In this document: one piece after another, positions 34,799-44,365 of the stretch
How positions within the stretch are numbered: position 1 is the stretch's first letter
How the letters are laid out: every line of letters starts with the position of its first letter
Assembly (NCBI GenBank): GCA_937871435.1
Contig: CALMQM010000105.1
Coordinates: 1 to 44,659 of the forward strand
Direction of reading: 5' to 3'
DNA from: an uncultured Bacteroidota bacterium
GTDB lineage: Bacteria > Bacteroidota > Bacteroidia > AKYH767-A > 2013-40CM-41-45
Length of the DNA: 44,659 bases
Notes under the pieces: generated by a model
The model's input: only the letters and a program-made list of their open reading frames with translations
Database searches by the model: none
What the model was told of the DNA's origin: nothing
Position numbers and translations under genes: made by a program

Positions 34799-34806
34799 CA
34801 AAGATA
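34799..34806 (-). promoter_or_regulatory. Bacteroidota -7 element for the dienelactone hydrolase gene
   Basis: The minus strand reads TATCTTTG, an exact TAnnTTTG match, about 21 bases upstream of the ATG. A TTG lies 16 bases further upstream, slightly short of the usual spacing. Confidence 0.55.
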
Positions 34807-34833
34807 CAAATCATTCATATGACAAAAAACAAA

Positions 34834-34863
34834 CAGCAATCCGAAAATCAGGATTGCTGTTTG
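34834..34863 (-). terminator. Intrinsic terminator after clpB
   Basis: On the minus strand AACAGCAATCC and GGATTGCTGTT pair around about eight bases and are followed by a run of T's. It lies about 20 bases after the clpB stop. Confidence 0.85.
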
Positions 34864-34880
34864 TTGACGGTTAAAGCGAA

Positions 34881-37493
34881 TTACATTTCAATCAACTTTT
34901 GCACATTTCTGAAAACAAATTCATGTTTTTTGTCAATGTTCAGTTCAATAACATCTTCTGCCTGAACTTTTCCAGCAAGAATTTGTTTTGACAATTCGTT
35001 CAACACTTTCTTTTGAAGGACTCTTTTCAGAGGTCGGGCTCCAAATTGTGGGTCATATCCGAGTTGTGCTAACCAGTCAATCGCTTCCTCGGTGGCAGAA
35101 ATAGTGATTTGATTCTGTCGAAGCATTGTTTGGAGATTGCTGAATTGTAGTTCAACGATATGTCTCACTTCATCCCGTGTCAAAGGCTGGAACATGATAA
35201 TCTCATCGATTCGATTGAGGAATTCAGGACGAATTGTCTTTTTCAGCAATTCAAATACTTTGTTTTTGGTTTTTGCAATCACTTCTTCAGAATTGCTGTC
35301 ATTCATTCCTTCAAAACTCTCTTGTATAATATGAGAACCGATATTGGAAGTCATGATGACAATGGTATTTTTGAAATTGGCAGTTCTACCTTTGTTATCT
35401 GTTAATCTTCCATCATCCAACACCTGCAATAGAATATTGAAAACATCAGGATGTGCCTTTTCAATTTCATCCAACAAGACAACTGAATACGGACGACGAC
35501 GAACGGCTTCAGTCAATTGTCCACCTTCATCGTATCCAACGTAACCGGGAGGCGCGCCGATTAATCTGGATACAGTATGCTTCTCCTGGTATTCGCTCAT
35601 ATCAATCCTGGTCATTGCATTTTCATCATTAAATAAAAACTCAGCAAGAGCTTTAGCCAGTTCTGTTTTACCAACTCCTGTTGTCCCAAGAAAAATGAAA
35701 GATCCGATGGGTTTGCGGGCGTCCTGCAAGCCGGCTCTGCTGCGTCTCACTGCATCCGAAAGTGCTGCGATTGCTTCACCTTGTCCGACGACACGCTTAT
35801 GCAATTCAGTCTCCAGATGTAATAATTTCTCTCTTTCACTTTGAAGCATACGCGTTACAGGAATTCCTGTCCAACGGGACACGACACCGGCAATATCTTC
35901 TGAATCTACTTCTTCTTTTATCAATGCATTGTCAACTTGCATTGATGAAAGCTTTTTCTCCAGGTCCTGCAATTTAGCTTCAGCTTCACGCACTCTTCCA
36001 TATCTTATTTCAGCAACTTTTCCATACTCGCCCGCGCGCTCTGCCTGTTCTGCTTCAATTTTAAAATTCTCAATGGCTTCTTTGATATTTTGAATACCCT
36101 GAACAACCTGCTTTTCATTTTCCCATTTCGCTTTGAGATCATTCCTTTGCTCAAGAAGATTTGCAATTTCTTCATTCAGGTCCGACAGCTTTCTGTCGTC
36201 CTTTTCTCTTTTGATAGCTTCTCGCTCGATTTCCAATTGCATAATTCTCCTGTTCAGTTCGTCCAGTTCTTCAGGTAACGAATCAATTTCAAGTCTCAGT
36301 TTTGAAGCTGCTTCATCCATCAGATCAATAGCTTTATCCGGAAGAAAACGATCTGATATGTATCGTTCACTCAATTCAACTGCCGCAATTATCGCTTCAT
36401 CTTTGATCCGAACTTTATGATGCGTTTCGTATCTCTCTTTCAAACCACGGAGAATGGAAATCGCATCTTCGCTGGTCGGTTCATCCACATTTACCTTCTG
36501 AAAACGTCTTTCCAACGTTTTATCCTTCTCAATGTATTTTTGATATTCAGCCAGAGTTGTCGCACCGATTGCTCTGAGTTCTCCACGTGCAAGTGCCGGT
36601 TTTAAAATGTTTGCTGCATCCATAGCACCTTCTCCGGCTCCTGCACCAACAAGAGTATGTATTTCGTCAATGAACAATACAATTTCTCCTTCTGCACCGA
36701 TCACCTCTTTGATTACTGACTTAAGTCTTTCTTCAAATTCACCTTTGTATTTTGCACCGGCAATCAAAGCGCCCATATCTAAAGAAAATATTTGCTTACT
36801 CTTCAGGTTTTCCGGTACATCTCCGTTTACAATTCGATGTGCCAACCCTTCCGCTATTGCAGTCTTACCCACACCAGGCTCACCAATAAGTATAGGATTG
36901 TTTTTAGTACGTCTCGAAAGTATCTGCAATACTCTCCGGATCTCTTCATCCCTGCCAATTACCGGATCCAGTTTTCCCATACGGGCAAGTTCGTTGAGAT
37001 TTCTTGCATATTTGCTCAATGAATTGTATGTATCCTCAGCAGTCTGGCTGTTCACTTTATTTCCTTTTCTTAATTCCAGGATCGCTGCTTTTGAGTCCTT
37101 TTCTGTTATTCCTTCATTCCGTAAAATTTGCCCGACTTTATCTTTTGATGAAATGATTGATAAAAAGATATGCTCCAGAGATACAAACTCATCTCCAAAA
37201 GTTTTTGCAAGATCGGCGCTATTCTGTAATACTTTCGAAGCTGATTCACTCAGGTAAATTTGCCCTCCGCTAACTTTGGGCAGACTTTCAGCATGTGAAT
37301 GCAGCAAAGAAGTAACCTTGTCAATATTGGAATTTATTTTTTTAAAAATATAAGGGATGACATTTTCATCCACTTCCAGCATCGCTAACATCAGATGTAC
37401 CGGTTCAATGCTCTGGTTTCCCAAACGCTGAGCTTGCTGTTGCGCCTCTTGAATTGCTTCCTGAGATTTTATTGTGAAATTGTTGAAGTTCAT
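34881..37493 (-). CDS. clpB: ATP-dependent chaperone ClpB
   Basis: ClpB is the hexameric AAA+ disaggregase that works with DnaK to recover aggregated protein. The 870-residue protein has the full ClpB plan. The N-domain (1-145) is followed by NBD1 with Walker [16 protein letters not shown] (about residues 203-217) and Walker [22 protein letters not shown]. The long coiled-coil middle domain (about 410-525) is what separates ClpB from ClpA. NBD2 has Walker [17 protein letters not shown] and sensor motif TSNIG, and the C-terminus has FGARPLKR. The start is ATG. It is divergent from a small hypothetical gene, with two dyads between them. Confidence 0.98.
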   Translation of the reverse strand: MNFNNFTIKSQEAIQEAQQQAQRLGNQSIEPVHLMLAMLEVDENVIPYIFKKINSNIDKVTSLLHSHAESLPKVSGGQIYLSESASKVLQNSADLAKTFGDEFVSLEHIFLSIISSKDKVGQILRNEGITEKDSKAAILELRKGNKVNSQTAEDTYNSLSKYARNLNELARMGKLDPVIGRDEEIRRVLQILSRRTKNNPILIGEPGVGKTAIAEGLAHRIVNGDVPENLKSKQIFSLDMGALIAGAKYKGEFEERLKSVIKEVIGAEGEIVLFIDEIHTLVGAGAGEGAMDAANILKPALARGELRAIGATTLAEYQKYIEKDKTLERRFQKVNVDEPTSEDAISILRGLKERYETHHKVRIKDEAIIAAVELSERYISDRFLPDKAIDLMDEAASKLRLEIDSLPEELDELNRRIMQLEIEREAIKREKDDRKLSDLNEEIANLLEQRNDLKAKWENEKQVVQGIQNIKEAIENFKIEAEQAERAGEYGKVAEIRYGRVREAEAKLQDLEKKLSSMQVDNALIKEEVDSEDIAGVVSRWTGIPVTRMLQSEREKLLHLETELHKRVVGQGEAIAALSDAVRRSRAGLQDARKPIGSFIFLGTTGVGKTELAKALAEFLFNDENAMTRIDMSEYQEKHTVSRLIGAPPGYVGYDEGGQLTEAVRRRPYSVVLLDEIEKAHPDVFNILLQVLDDGRLTDNKGRTANFKNTIVIMTSNIGSHIIQESFEGMNDSNSEEVIAKTKNKVFELLKKTIRPEFLNRIDEIIMFQPLTRDEVRHIVELQFSNLQTMLRQNQITISATEEAIDWLAQLGYDPQFGARPLKRVLQKKVLNELSKQILAGKVQAEDVIELNIDKKHEFVFRNVQKLIEM

Positions 37494-37572
37494 ATTTTAT
37501 TTTTTACCGGTGGCATCAAACAGTTTACCAGAAGGCCAAATTGTGAAATTTCTGTACAAATTGTCCGATTCA

Positions 37573-37596
37573 TGACATGTCAAGCGTCAATTTGAC
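37573..37596. promoter_or_regulatory. Two adjacent dyads upstream of clpB
   Basis: A perfect 10-bp palindrome TGACATGTCA (37573-37582) is followed three bases later by GTCAA-T-TTGAC (37586-37596). They lie in the 221-base divergent region between clpB and the 135-residue gene. They could be binding sites for a dimeric regulator. The remaining region is AT-rich with no gene. Confidence 0.35.
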
Positions 37597-37714
37597 CGTC
37601 TGATTTTAAAGAAATAAATTATAGTGATTGCTGTCATATTGATTCATTAGAATCCAGGGTATCTTCAAATAATGAAATAGTGAAAAATCAATCACCTCAA
37701 TAAATATTAAAACT

Positions 37715-38122
37715 ATGAATATAGAACTCAATTCAAACACAAAAATTGAGGAAATTCAATCTGAATTCAGCAAGCGGTTTCCTTATCTGAAAATTAATTT
37801 CTTTCAAACCAAGTTTAAACCCGGAATTGAAGTTACACCGGAGGACATACTTCCATCATTTGTGTTGTTGAAGGATGTTTCAGGTTTAAAGTTGAATGGA
37901 AGTATCCACATCAATGGTTTAATGACTGTGAAAGAATTGGAAAACCAATTTCGAATTCAAGGTGGTTTACACGTTGAAGTATTTCGTAAATCGGGAAAAA
38001 TCTGGTTAAAAACTTCCGCTTCTGATCAATGGACGCTGGATGAACAAAACAAAGAAGCACGAGATTCACAATTGGAGATTAAAACTGAAAAGGAAGACAG
38101 CGACTATCATGAACAAGAATAA
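37715..38122 (+). CDS. Hypothetical protein, 135 residues
   Basis: I do not recognise a named family. The protein is soluble with no signal peptide. It has an N-terminal helix (IEEIQSEFSKRFPYLKINFF), beta strands (GSIHINGLMTVKELENQF), then GGLHVEVFRKSGKIWLKT, and an acidic, low-complexity tail (KTEKEDSDYHEQE). The strand KIWLKTSASDQWTL resembles the end of a small alpha/beta domain. Codon use is like its neighbours, and a strong terminator follows at once. It is divergent from clpB and may share stress regulation; this is inference from position only. Confidence 0.75.
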   Translation: MNIELNSNTKIEEIQSEFSKRFPYLKINFFQTKFKPGIEVTPEDILPSFVLLKDVSGLKLNGSIHINGLMTVKELENQFRIQGGLHVEVFRKSGKIWLKTSASDQWTLDEQNKEARDSQLEIKTEKEDSDYHEQE

Positions 38123-38123
38123 A

Positions 38124-38158
38124 AAAGTCCCTGCTGAAGGAGCAGGGACTTTTTTTTA
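38124..38158. terminator. Bidirectional intrinsic terminator
   Basis: AAAAAAGTCCCTGCT and AGCAGGGACTTTTTT form a long stem around a short loop (GAAGG). It serves the plus-strand 135-residue gene and the convergent OmpA/TSP3 gene at 38177. Confidence 0.88.
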
Positions 38159-38176
38159 AGAAAGAAAATTGATAAA

Positions 38177-39682
38177 TCAATATTGTGTCTTCAATTCAAC
38201 ACGACGGTTTTTAGCACGGCCATCCGCAGTTTTGTTATCTGCAATAGGTCTTGTATCTCCGTAACCTGTTGCTGTGAGACGGTTAGCATCGATGCCTTTG
38301 CTTACCAGATAATTCTTGACAGATTCACAACGTTTTTGAGAGAGAGTAACATTCTTCTCAGGATTTCCTGTATTGTCTGTGTGACCTTCAACTGAAAGTT
38401 TTGCTTCCGGATATTTAGCAAGGATATCAACGAGATCATCCAACTGAGTTTTAGAAGTTGATTTCAATTTGTCACTACCGGTTTCAAAGAAGATTTTGCT
38501 GGCGATCTTAGTAATCTGTGTGACAATTTCTTTTGGAATTTCAGGGCATCCGTTGTTTGCTTTGATTCCTGCCACAGTCGGGCATTTATCATCTTTATCA
38601 GCAATTCCATCACCATCTCCATCAGGACAACCTTTTAAGAAAGCAAGACCCTTTACTGAAGGACAGTCGTCTTCTTCATTTACAACACCATCTCCGTCTG
38701 AATCCATAGGACAACCGGTTGCATCAACTTTATAACCTGCTTTAGTTCCGGGACATTTATCATCCAGATCAGCAACTCCATCCGCATCCGCATCCGGACA
38801 ACCACCAAGATTCATCAAACCGGCCACATCAGGGCAGCGATCATCTTTATCGGCAACACCATCGCCATCTTTATCCGGACATCCTTTTAAAGCAACAACT
38901 CCGGCTACATCCGGACAATCATCCTGGTAATCAGCTACACCATCTTTATCACGATCCAGTGGGCAACCATCTTCCTCATTAACTTTGACTCCGGCTGGAG
39001 TATTCGGGCATTTGTCATGACGATCCGAAACACCATCACCATCACTATCTTTTCCTTCTCCAAGATTAACGATTAATCCAAGAGAGTGTTCAAGGAATTG
39101 ATCTTTGTCTCCCTTTGTATTCGCATCCCAGGTATTGTCAGAAGGCATATGCATTCCTGTTTGCCAATCAATACTCACATATTCATTGATTCTGAAACGG
39201 ATACCGGCACCGGCATAAAGATCCATTTGATTAATGCCTTCTTTCACACGGCCTTCTGATTCTCCATATGCATCAACTGTTGCGTGTGCAGCTCCGACAC
39301 CTGCAGTCAGATACGGGCCAATGATGGCTTCCTCATTCAAAATGTATCCGTTGTAGAGCTTGTATCGCAACCTTAAATCCATCGTGAATAATAGGTCGGA
39401 ATAGGAGTAGGCATTCAAACTCTGGCTCATTTTACCTGCTAAACCAAACAAACCAAGATCAAATGATTTGTTCAAGTAGCGATTCAATGAAAGACCTTGT
39501 CCGAATGTAGTACTGTTGATGTTGAATTTGAAAAATTGATCTCCAAGACTGGTCTTTGGTTCAACAATGGCCCCGTGGAATCCCAGGCTCCATTTTTGAT
39601 CTGCATTCTGTGCAATTGCAGTATTGAACTGCAAGAGGAGAGAGGCAGCAGCAATTCCCCGAAGTAGTTGTATGTGATTCAT
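38177..39682 (-). CDS. OmpA-family outer membrane protein with TSP type-3 repeats
   Basis: The 501-residue protein starts at ATG 39682, which opens a signal peptide ending FNTAIAQ. A longer in-frame start at 39748 would lie upstream of the -7 element. An N-terminal beta-barrel (about 25-200) is followed by several calcium-binding thrombospondin type-3 repeats (about 205-375) with the pattern DxDxDGVxDxxDxCP. The C-terminal OmpA-like domain (about 395-501) shows FFETGSDKLKSTSK, SVEGHTDNTG and NRRVEL, and binds peptidoglycan. The protein ties the outer membrane to the cell wall; it may be a major surface protein. Its terminator is at 38124. Confidence 0.95.
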   Translation of the reverse strand: MNHIQLLRGIAAASLLLQFNTAIAQNADQKWSLGFHGAIVEPKTSLGDQFFKFNINSTTFGQGLSLNRYLNKSFDLGLFGLAGKMSQSLNAYSYSDLLFTMDLRLRYKLYNGYILNEEAIIGPYLTAGVGAAHATVDAYGESEGRVKEGINQMDLYAGAGIRFRINEYVSIDWQTGMHMPSDNTWDANTKGDKDQFLEHSLGLIVNLGEGKDSDGDGVSDRHDKCPNTPAGVKVNEEDGCPLDRDKDGVADYQDDCPDVAGVVALKGCPDKDGDGVADKDDRCPDVAGLMNLGGCPDADADGVADLDDKCPGTKAGYKVDATGCPMDSDGDGVVNEEDDCPSVKGLAFLKGCPDGDGDGIADKDDKCPTVAGIKANNGCPEIPKEIVTQITKIASKIFFETGSDKLKSTSKTQLDDLVDILAKYPEAKLSVEGHTDNTGNPEKNVTLSQKRCESVKNYLVSKGIDANRLTATGYGDTRPIADNKTADGRAKNRRVELKTQY

Positions 39683-39711
39683 AGTTGTGCGTTTTTGGTT
39701 AAACATTTTTC

Positions 39712-39719
39712 CAAAATTA
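39712..39719 (-). promoter_or_regulatory. Bacteroidota -7 element for the OmpA-family gene
   Basis: The minus strand reads TAATTTTG, an exact TAnnTTTG match, with a TTG 21 bases further upstream. It lies about 30 bases before the chosen ATG at 39682. Confidence 0.55.
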
Positions 39720-39828
39720 ATAGATAAAAAATGAAAAATACAAGACAAATCCCTTTTTTATCGGATTAATTCAAACAACACAGCTTGTCTTTGAAATACA
39801 GAAGAATACAAATTAAAAAAACAAAGAA

Positions 39829-40599
39829 TCAGATCATTCTTTTTATCAAGCGCAGGTTGTGAGTGTAAGTGTTTAACTCCTGATTAAAAATTCCCTGATG
39901 ATCTAATTTATCGATTCGCACTTTACCACTTGCATGCAGGATCTGATGGTTGGGTAAAATAAATCCAACGTGTATAATTTTTCCTTCAGCATTATCAAAA
40001 AAAGCAAGATCCCCTGGATTGGCTTCGTCAAGTAAGTGAATTAAAGTACCCTGTTCTGATTGTTGCCAAGCATCTCGATGGATTTTGATTCCGCATAGTT
40101 TAAAACCCATTTGAGTGAATCCCGAACAATCAATTCCAAATGGTGATCTGCCACCCCATATATAGGGTGCATTGAGATACATATATGCATTTTCAAGAAG
40201 GAGGGAAGGATCCGGTTTTAGAAAAGTACTGACATTGCCTTCATATTGATAAGTCGTTTCTCCAAACTGCAACTTTTTATCAATAATCCCTGTCATGGTG
40301 CTGCCAAGAACAACAGGTGTAACCTGATGTTGTTTCATCATCACCAGTTGAACAATATCCAGACTCACAGAAGGTGGCATCAGTTCCAGTTTGTAAAACT
40401 CTTCTCCACTGAGTTCTACGAGTTGTTTCTTATCAACCCAACCGCCATAATCATCGTAAGTTAGTCTGATTTTTCTCCAATTGTCCTTTTTATCCAACAC
40501 TTCAGCTCGTTCACCAAAAAGCATTTGACTGACCATTTCACTTCGGTCAGACGCTTCTTTACGAACCGGGATAACACTCAAAGGACAATAGGCAAACAT
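39829..40599 (-). CDS. NlpC/P60 (C40) peptidase with SH3-like domain
   Basis: C40 peptidases cut stem peptides of peptidoglycan. The protein of 256 residues starts at ATG 40599 (MFAYCPLSVIPVRKEAS). An upstream TTG at 40647 is inside a terminator stem, so it is rejected. An N-terminal SH3-like domain (about 1-65, ending YGGWVDKKQLV) precedes the NlpC/P60 domain (about 130-250). The latter shows the catalytic cysteine in GIDCSGFTQMGF, the histidine in IIHVGFIL and a third polar residue in ILHASG. No signal peptide is visible, as often in this subfamily. It lies after the thiolase on the same strand, separated by a terminator. Confidence 0.88.
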   Translation of the reverse strand: MFAYCPLSVIPVRKEASDRSEMVSQMLFGERAEVLDKKDNWRKIRLTYDDYGGWVDKKQLVELSGEEFYKLELMPPSVSLDIVQLVMMKQHQVTPVVLGSTMTGIIDKKLQFGETTYQYEGNVSTFLKPDPSLLLENAYMYLNAPYIWGGRSPFGIDCSGFTQMGFKLCGIKIHRDAWQQSEQGTLIHLLDEANPGDLAFFDNAEGKIIHVGFILPNHQILHASGKVRIDKLDHQGIFNQELNTYTHNLRLIKRMI

Positions 40600-40639
40600 G
40601 TCTTCAGGTAATTTCAAAAGTCTGGAATAAGAAAATATC

Positions 40640-40659
40640 ACCTGCAAATCATTGCAGGT
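40640..40659 (-). terminator. Terminator-like hairpin after the thiolase
   Basis: On the minus strand ACCTGCAA and TTGCAGGT form an 8-bp stem around the four-base loop TGAT, followed by GATATTTTCTT. It begins about six bases after the thiolase stop. The T tract is imperfect. Confidence 0.6.
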
Positions 40660-40665
40660 TTGTAC

Positions 40666-41844
40666 TCACATCAATTCAATCACCATTGCACTGGCTCCAC
40701 CGCCTCCGTTACAAATTCCGGCTGCACCGATTTTGCCACCATGTTGTTTCAGGACATTTATCAAAGTAACCAGAATTCTTGCACCGCTGGCTCCCAATGG
40801 GTGACCAAGAGAAACGGCTCCTCCATGTACATTTACCTTTTTAGGATCCAGTTTCATCAGTTGGTTGTTGGCAATAGAAACAACAGAAAATGCTTCATTG
40901 ATTTCATAGAAATCTATTTGCTCCTGTTTCAAACCTGCTTTTGCAATTGCTTTAGGAAGTGCTTTTGCAGGAGTGGTAGTAAACCATTCCGGTGCCTGTT
41001 GTGCATCAGCATAACTTCTGATTTTGGCAATTGGTTTAATTCCGAGTGCATCTGCCTTTTCTTTGCTCATCAATACCAATGCTGCTGCACCATCATTCAA
41101 TTTGGAAGCATTCGCTGCAGTCACTGTCCCGTCCTTTTGAAATGCAGGTTTTAATGTGGGCACCTTGTCTGCACGCAGATTTTTATATTCTTCATCTTCC
41201 GATACGATCAATGGATCTTTTCCTTTTACCGGTATGCTGACAGGTGATATTTCATTTCTAAAATATCCCTTTTCATACGCTTCCTTTGATCTGCGATAAG
41301 ATTCAAGTGCATATGCATCCTGATCCTCACGGCTGATTTTACATTCAGTAGCACACAATTCAGCTGCATTACCCATGTGGTAGTCTTTGTAAACATCCCA
41401 CAACCCGTCCTTCACCAATCCATCAACCATTGTGGCATTTCCCAATTTGTAACCTGTTCTTGCTTTATCAAGATAGAATGGAACATTGCTCATACTTTCC
41501 ATTCCACCTGCAACTACACAATCATTATCACCAAGTAATATTGATTCGGCGGCCAAAGCAACTGCCTTCATTCCGGAAGCACAAACTTTATTCACTGTAG
41601 TTCCCGGAACTGTATTCGGAATACCAGCCCAGATCGATGCCTGTGTAACAGGAGCCTGTCCGACACCGGCACTTAATACATTCCCCATGTAAACTTCCTG
41701 AACATCACCAGGAGAAACATTTGCTTTTTCAAGAGCAGACTTGATTGCATGTGCTCCGAGTTGTGTTGCAGTAAGTGAAGACAAGGCTCCACCAAAATTG
41801 CCGATAGGAGTACGTACTGCCGACACTATATATACCTCTTTCAT
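40666..41844 (-). CDS. Acetyl-CoA C-acyltransferase (thiolase)
   Basis: Thiolases condense or cleave acyl-CoA with acetyl-CoA, in fatty-acid oxidation or short-chain metabolism. The 392-residue protein has the full family length. The acyl-accepting cysteine lies in VNKVCASGMKA (about residue 88). EINEAFSVV, the catalytic histidine in GGAVSLGHPLGASGARI and the second cysteine in GICNGGGGAS complete the site. The sequence resembles acetoacetyl-CoA thiolase (AtoB/PhaA type), but with no hydroxyacyl-CoA gene in the window the pathway is open. The ATG start is followed by the usual VYIVSAVRTPIG. Confidence 0.95.
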   Translation of the reverse strand: MKEVYIVSAVRTPIGNFGGALSSLTATQLGAHAIKSALEKANVSPGDVQEVYMGNVLSAGVGQAPVTQASIWAGIPNTVPGTTVNKVCASGMKAVALAAESILLGDNDCVVAGGMESMSNVPFYLDKARTGYKLGNATMVDGLVKDGLWDVYKDYHMGNAAELCATECKISREDQDAYALESYRRSKEAYEKGYFRNEISPVSIPVKGKDPLIVSEDEEYKNLRADKVPTLKPAFQKDGTVTAANASKLNDGAAALVLMSKEKADALGIKPIAKIRSYADAQQAPEWFTTTPAKALPKAIAKAGLKQEQIDFYEINEAFSVVSIANNQLMKLDPKKVNVHGGAVSLGHPLGASGARILVTLINVLKQHGGKIGAAGICNGGGGASAMVIELM

Positions 41845-42156
41845 AATTTTTGTGATAATTAGTTGCTTAAATCGGGCGCAATTTAGCCATTTTTGGCGTA
41901 ATGCTCAAGTGACTGAATTGACATGTTATCGTTCGGTTGTTGATATTTTTTTGAGAAAAAGAAAAGAAATGCAGGAAATTCCGCCACTTTAGCAATTCAG
42001 ATTGAATATGTTTCATTTCAGTCAGTTGTGTCGATGTTTCTAAACTCGATTCCTGTTGACAATAGTGACATTCAATGTTTCGTTCAATTATAGTAAATAG
42101 AATTCGCTGAAGGAGATTTATTATTTTCAGGGAATTACTTTACTGTATTTACGATT

Positions 42157-42231
42157 ATGGGACCTGAATCAATGAATGATGATTTGATCAGCATACTGGA
42201 TTTGGAATTAAAAATGAGATTACACGCATGA
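42157..42231 (+). CDS. Possible 24-codon leader ORF before the HD phosphohydrolase
   Basis: A small frame opens at ATG 42157 (MGPESMNDDLISIL...) and ends at a TGA that overlaps the ATG of the large HD gene in the classic ATGA arrangement (42228-42231). It is in a different frame from that gene. A weak -7-like TATTTACG lies just before it. The ATGA overlap suggests translational coupling, but 24 codons are too few to prove coding. The rest of 41845-42156 holds no gene that I can see, apart from likely thiolase promoter sequence near 41880. Confidence 0.35.
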   Translation: MGPESMNDDLISILDLELKMRLHA

Positions 42232-44321
42232 AGAATTATTTTATCCGACTGTCTAACCAACATGAAATCGTGTTTAAGTACGTTATGGTTTTGACAGCCA
42301 TCATCATGATTGTGATCGCCTTGCCTAAAGAGACACAGTTTAATTATGCTTACCAAAAAGGAAAACCCTGGGCCTATGACAATCTCATGGCTCCTTTTGA
42401 TTTTGCCATCAATAAAACAGAAGAAGAACTGAATACTGAGAGAGCAGAAGTTATGCAGACTGCTCATCCTTTTTACAAGTTCAATAAAAACCTGGGTGAA
42501 GAAAAAAAATACAGCTTCAATAATGAACTCTCTGAGGTTTGGCAAAAAAAATATACTTCCACTGCCAGGTCTAAAAAAGAAATCGATCAGTTAGAAAAAT
42601 TAAAAAACCTTCAGTTTGAAATCGGATCTCATATTCTCGAAATGACCTATGAACAAGGAATCATCCTTGTCAACGATCAAAGTCCACTGAATAATCCGGA
42701 TGGTCTCATTACCCTCGTGAAAGAAAATGTAGCGGAAGAGAAAAATCTCAAATCATTTTTTACAATTCAATCTGCTTTTCAGTTTATAAATGATGAACTG
42801 GACAAAATATCTCAGGCTGACAAAACTCTCCTTGCGCCTCTGTTAGAGAATGCCCTTTCACACAATATTGTTTATGATGATCAGGCAACAAGGCAATGGA
42901 CCAAACAATTGATTGATAAAATTTCACTTAACCTTGGACTTGTTCAAAAAGATGAAGTGGTTATTCTGAAGGGTGAAGTAGTGGATGATCAGAAATACCA
43001 GAAATTAGAAAGTCTGAAGAATGAAATGAAGAATCAGGAATTCACCGGTTCTTCAAAATGGATGATGTTCCTTGGGCACTTCATTCTTGTGTCACTGGCA
43101 ATGACAATGCTAATCATGTTTCTCTACCTTTTCCGAAGAGAAATCTACGATGATAACTCAAGAATAGTCTTGCTCATGTTACTCATGCTTCTGATAACGT
43201 ATATGTTTTTGTGGGCAAGAAAAATCAATGTGTTTGATATGTACATTGTGCCTGTCTGCATTCTGCCGATCATTGTGAGAGCATTTTATGATACACGAAC
43301 TGCCTTATTCACACATATCGTCACCTTATTGATTATTGGATTTGAAGCTCCGAGTGGATTTGAATTCATGTTCATTCAAACCATTGCAGGGATGGTAGCG
43401 ATATTCAGTATCGTTAGTATGAGCCGGCGTGTGCAATTTTTCATTTCAGTATTAATGATTTTCCTGTCTTATGCAGTGTCTTTCATCGGTGTCACAATTT
43501 TGCACGAAGCAAATTTCCGCACAATCGACTGGATGAATCTGAAATGGTTTCTGGGTAATTCAATCATCACACTTTTTGCATTTCCATTGATCTTTATCTT
43601 TGAAAAAGCTTTCGGTTTCTTGTCAGATGTGTCCCTGATGGAGCTTGCCGATTCTAACTCCAAAGTTCTTCGGGAACTCTCGCTGAAAGCTCCCGGAACA
43701 TTTCAACATTCATTGCAGGTTTCTAATCTGGCTGAAGCCGCAATATTTAAAATAGGCGGAAATCCACTCCTGGTGCGGGCAGGAGCCATGTACCATGACA
43801 TTGGCAAAATGGAAATGGCATTCTACTTCATCGAAAACCAGAATTCCCGTGTAAACCCTCATGATGATCTTTCTTTCGAAGAAAGCGCCCGGATCATTAA
43901 AAGTCATGTCATCAGGGGAGTAGAGAAAGCAAAAAAACACAATATCCCGGATCAGATCATTGATTTCATCCGGACTCACCATGGTACTTCTCTCTTGCAG
44001 TATTTTTACCATTCTTACCTGAAAAACTTTCCGGAAAAAGTTCCTGATGAAGATCTTTTTCGTTATCCCGGTCCTTTGCCATTCTCAAAAGAGACTGCAG
44101 TTTTAATGATGGCAGATTCTGTTGAAGCTGCAAGCAGAAGCCTGAAACACGCTGATCCGGAATCTATAAACAAACTGGTGGATTCAATCATAGAACATCA
44201 GATAGAACAAAACCAATTCGTAAATGCTCCGATAACCCTTAAGGATATCAGTGAAATAAAAAAAATTTTTAAGAAAATGTTGGGGAGCATGTACCATGCA
44301 AGAATTGAATACCCTCAATAA
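42228..44321 (+). CDS. 7TM-HD (PgpH-type) membrane phosphohydrolase
   Basis: The 697-residue protein has the 7TMR-HD layout. An N-terminal membrane helix (about 18-37) is followed by an extracytoplasmic 7TMR-HDED region (to about 280). A seven-helix membrane block (about 285-475) comes next, and then a cytoplasmic HD domain (about 490-690). The HD domain has ELSLKAPGTFQHSLQVSNLAEAA, the metal motif MYHDIGKME and RTHHGTSLLQYF. PgpH proteins hydrolyse cyclic di-AMP in Firmicutes; in Bacteroidota the domain order is the same, and c-di-AMP is the likely but unproven substrate. No in-frame start exists upstream before a stop, so ATG 42228 is well fixed. Confidence 0.93.
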   Translation: MKNYFIRLSNQHEIVFKYVMVLTAIIMIVIALPKETQFNYAYQKGKPWAYDNLMAPFDFAINKTEEELNTERAEVMQTAHPFYKFNKNLGEEKKYSFNNELSEVWQKKYTSTARSKKEIDQLEKLKNLQFEIGSHILEMTYEQGIILVNDQSPLNNPDGLITLVKENVAEEKNLKSFFTIQSAFQFINDELDKISQADKTLLAPLLENALSHNIVYDDQATRQWTKQLIDKISLNLGLVQKDEVVILKGEVVDDQKYQKLESLKNEMKNQEFTGSSKWMMFLGHFILVSLAMTMLIMFLYLFRREIYDDNSRIVLLMLLMLLITYMFLWARKINVFDMYIVPVCILPIIVRAFYDTRTALFTHIVTLLIIGFEAPSGFEFMFIQTIAGMVAIFSIVSMSRRVQFFISVLMIFLSYAVSFIGVTILHEANFRTIDWMNLKWFLGNSIITLFAFPLIFIFEKAFGFLSDVSLMELADSNSKVLRELSLKAPGTFQHSLQVSNLAEAAIFKIGGNPLLVRAGAMYHDIGKMEMAFYFIENQNSRVNPHDDLSFEESARIIKSHVIRGVEKAKKHNIPDQIIDFIRTHHGTSLLQYFYHSYLKNFPEKVPDEDLFRYPGPLPFSKETAVLMMADSVEAASRSLKHADPESINKLVDSIIEHQIEQNQFVNAPITLKDISEIKKIFKKMLGSMYHARIEYPQ

Positions 44322-44336
44322 ATGAACAGGAAGATG

Positions 44337-44344
44337 TACTTTTG
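44337..44344 (+). promoter_or_regulatory. Bacteroidota -7 element for truA
   Basis: TACTTTTG matches TAnnTTTG exactly, 21 bases before the GTG at 44366. No TTG is found at the -33 spacing. Confidence 0.5.
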
Positions 44345-44365
44345 CACATCTTAGCATTAAAAGAC

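Noticed and set aside
38550..39060. Repetitive DNA within the OmpA-family gene
   Set aside because: It is explained by the protein's calcium-binding TSP type-3 repeats and is not a mobile or CRISPR repeat.
40600..40647. N-terminal extension of the NlpC/P60 peptidase
   Set aside because: The TTG start lies in the terminator-like stem after the thiolase; the ATG at 40599 gives the usual start of this subfamily.
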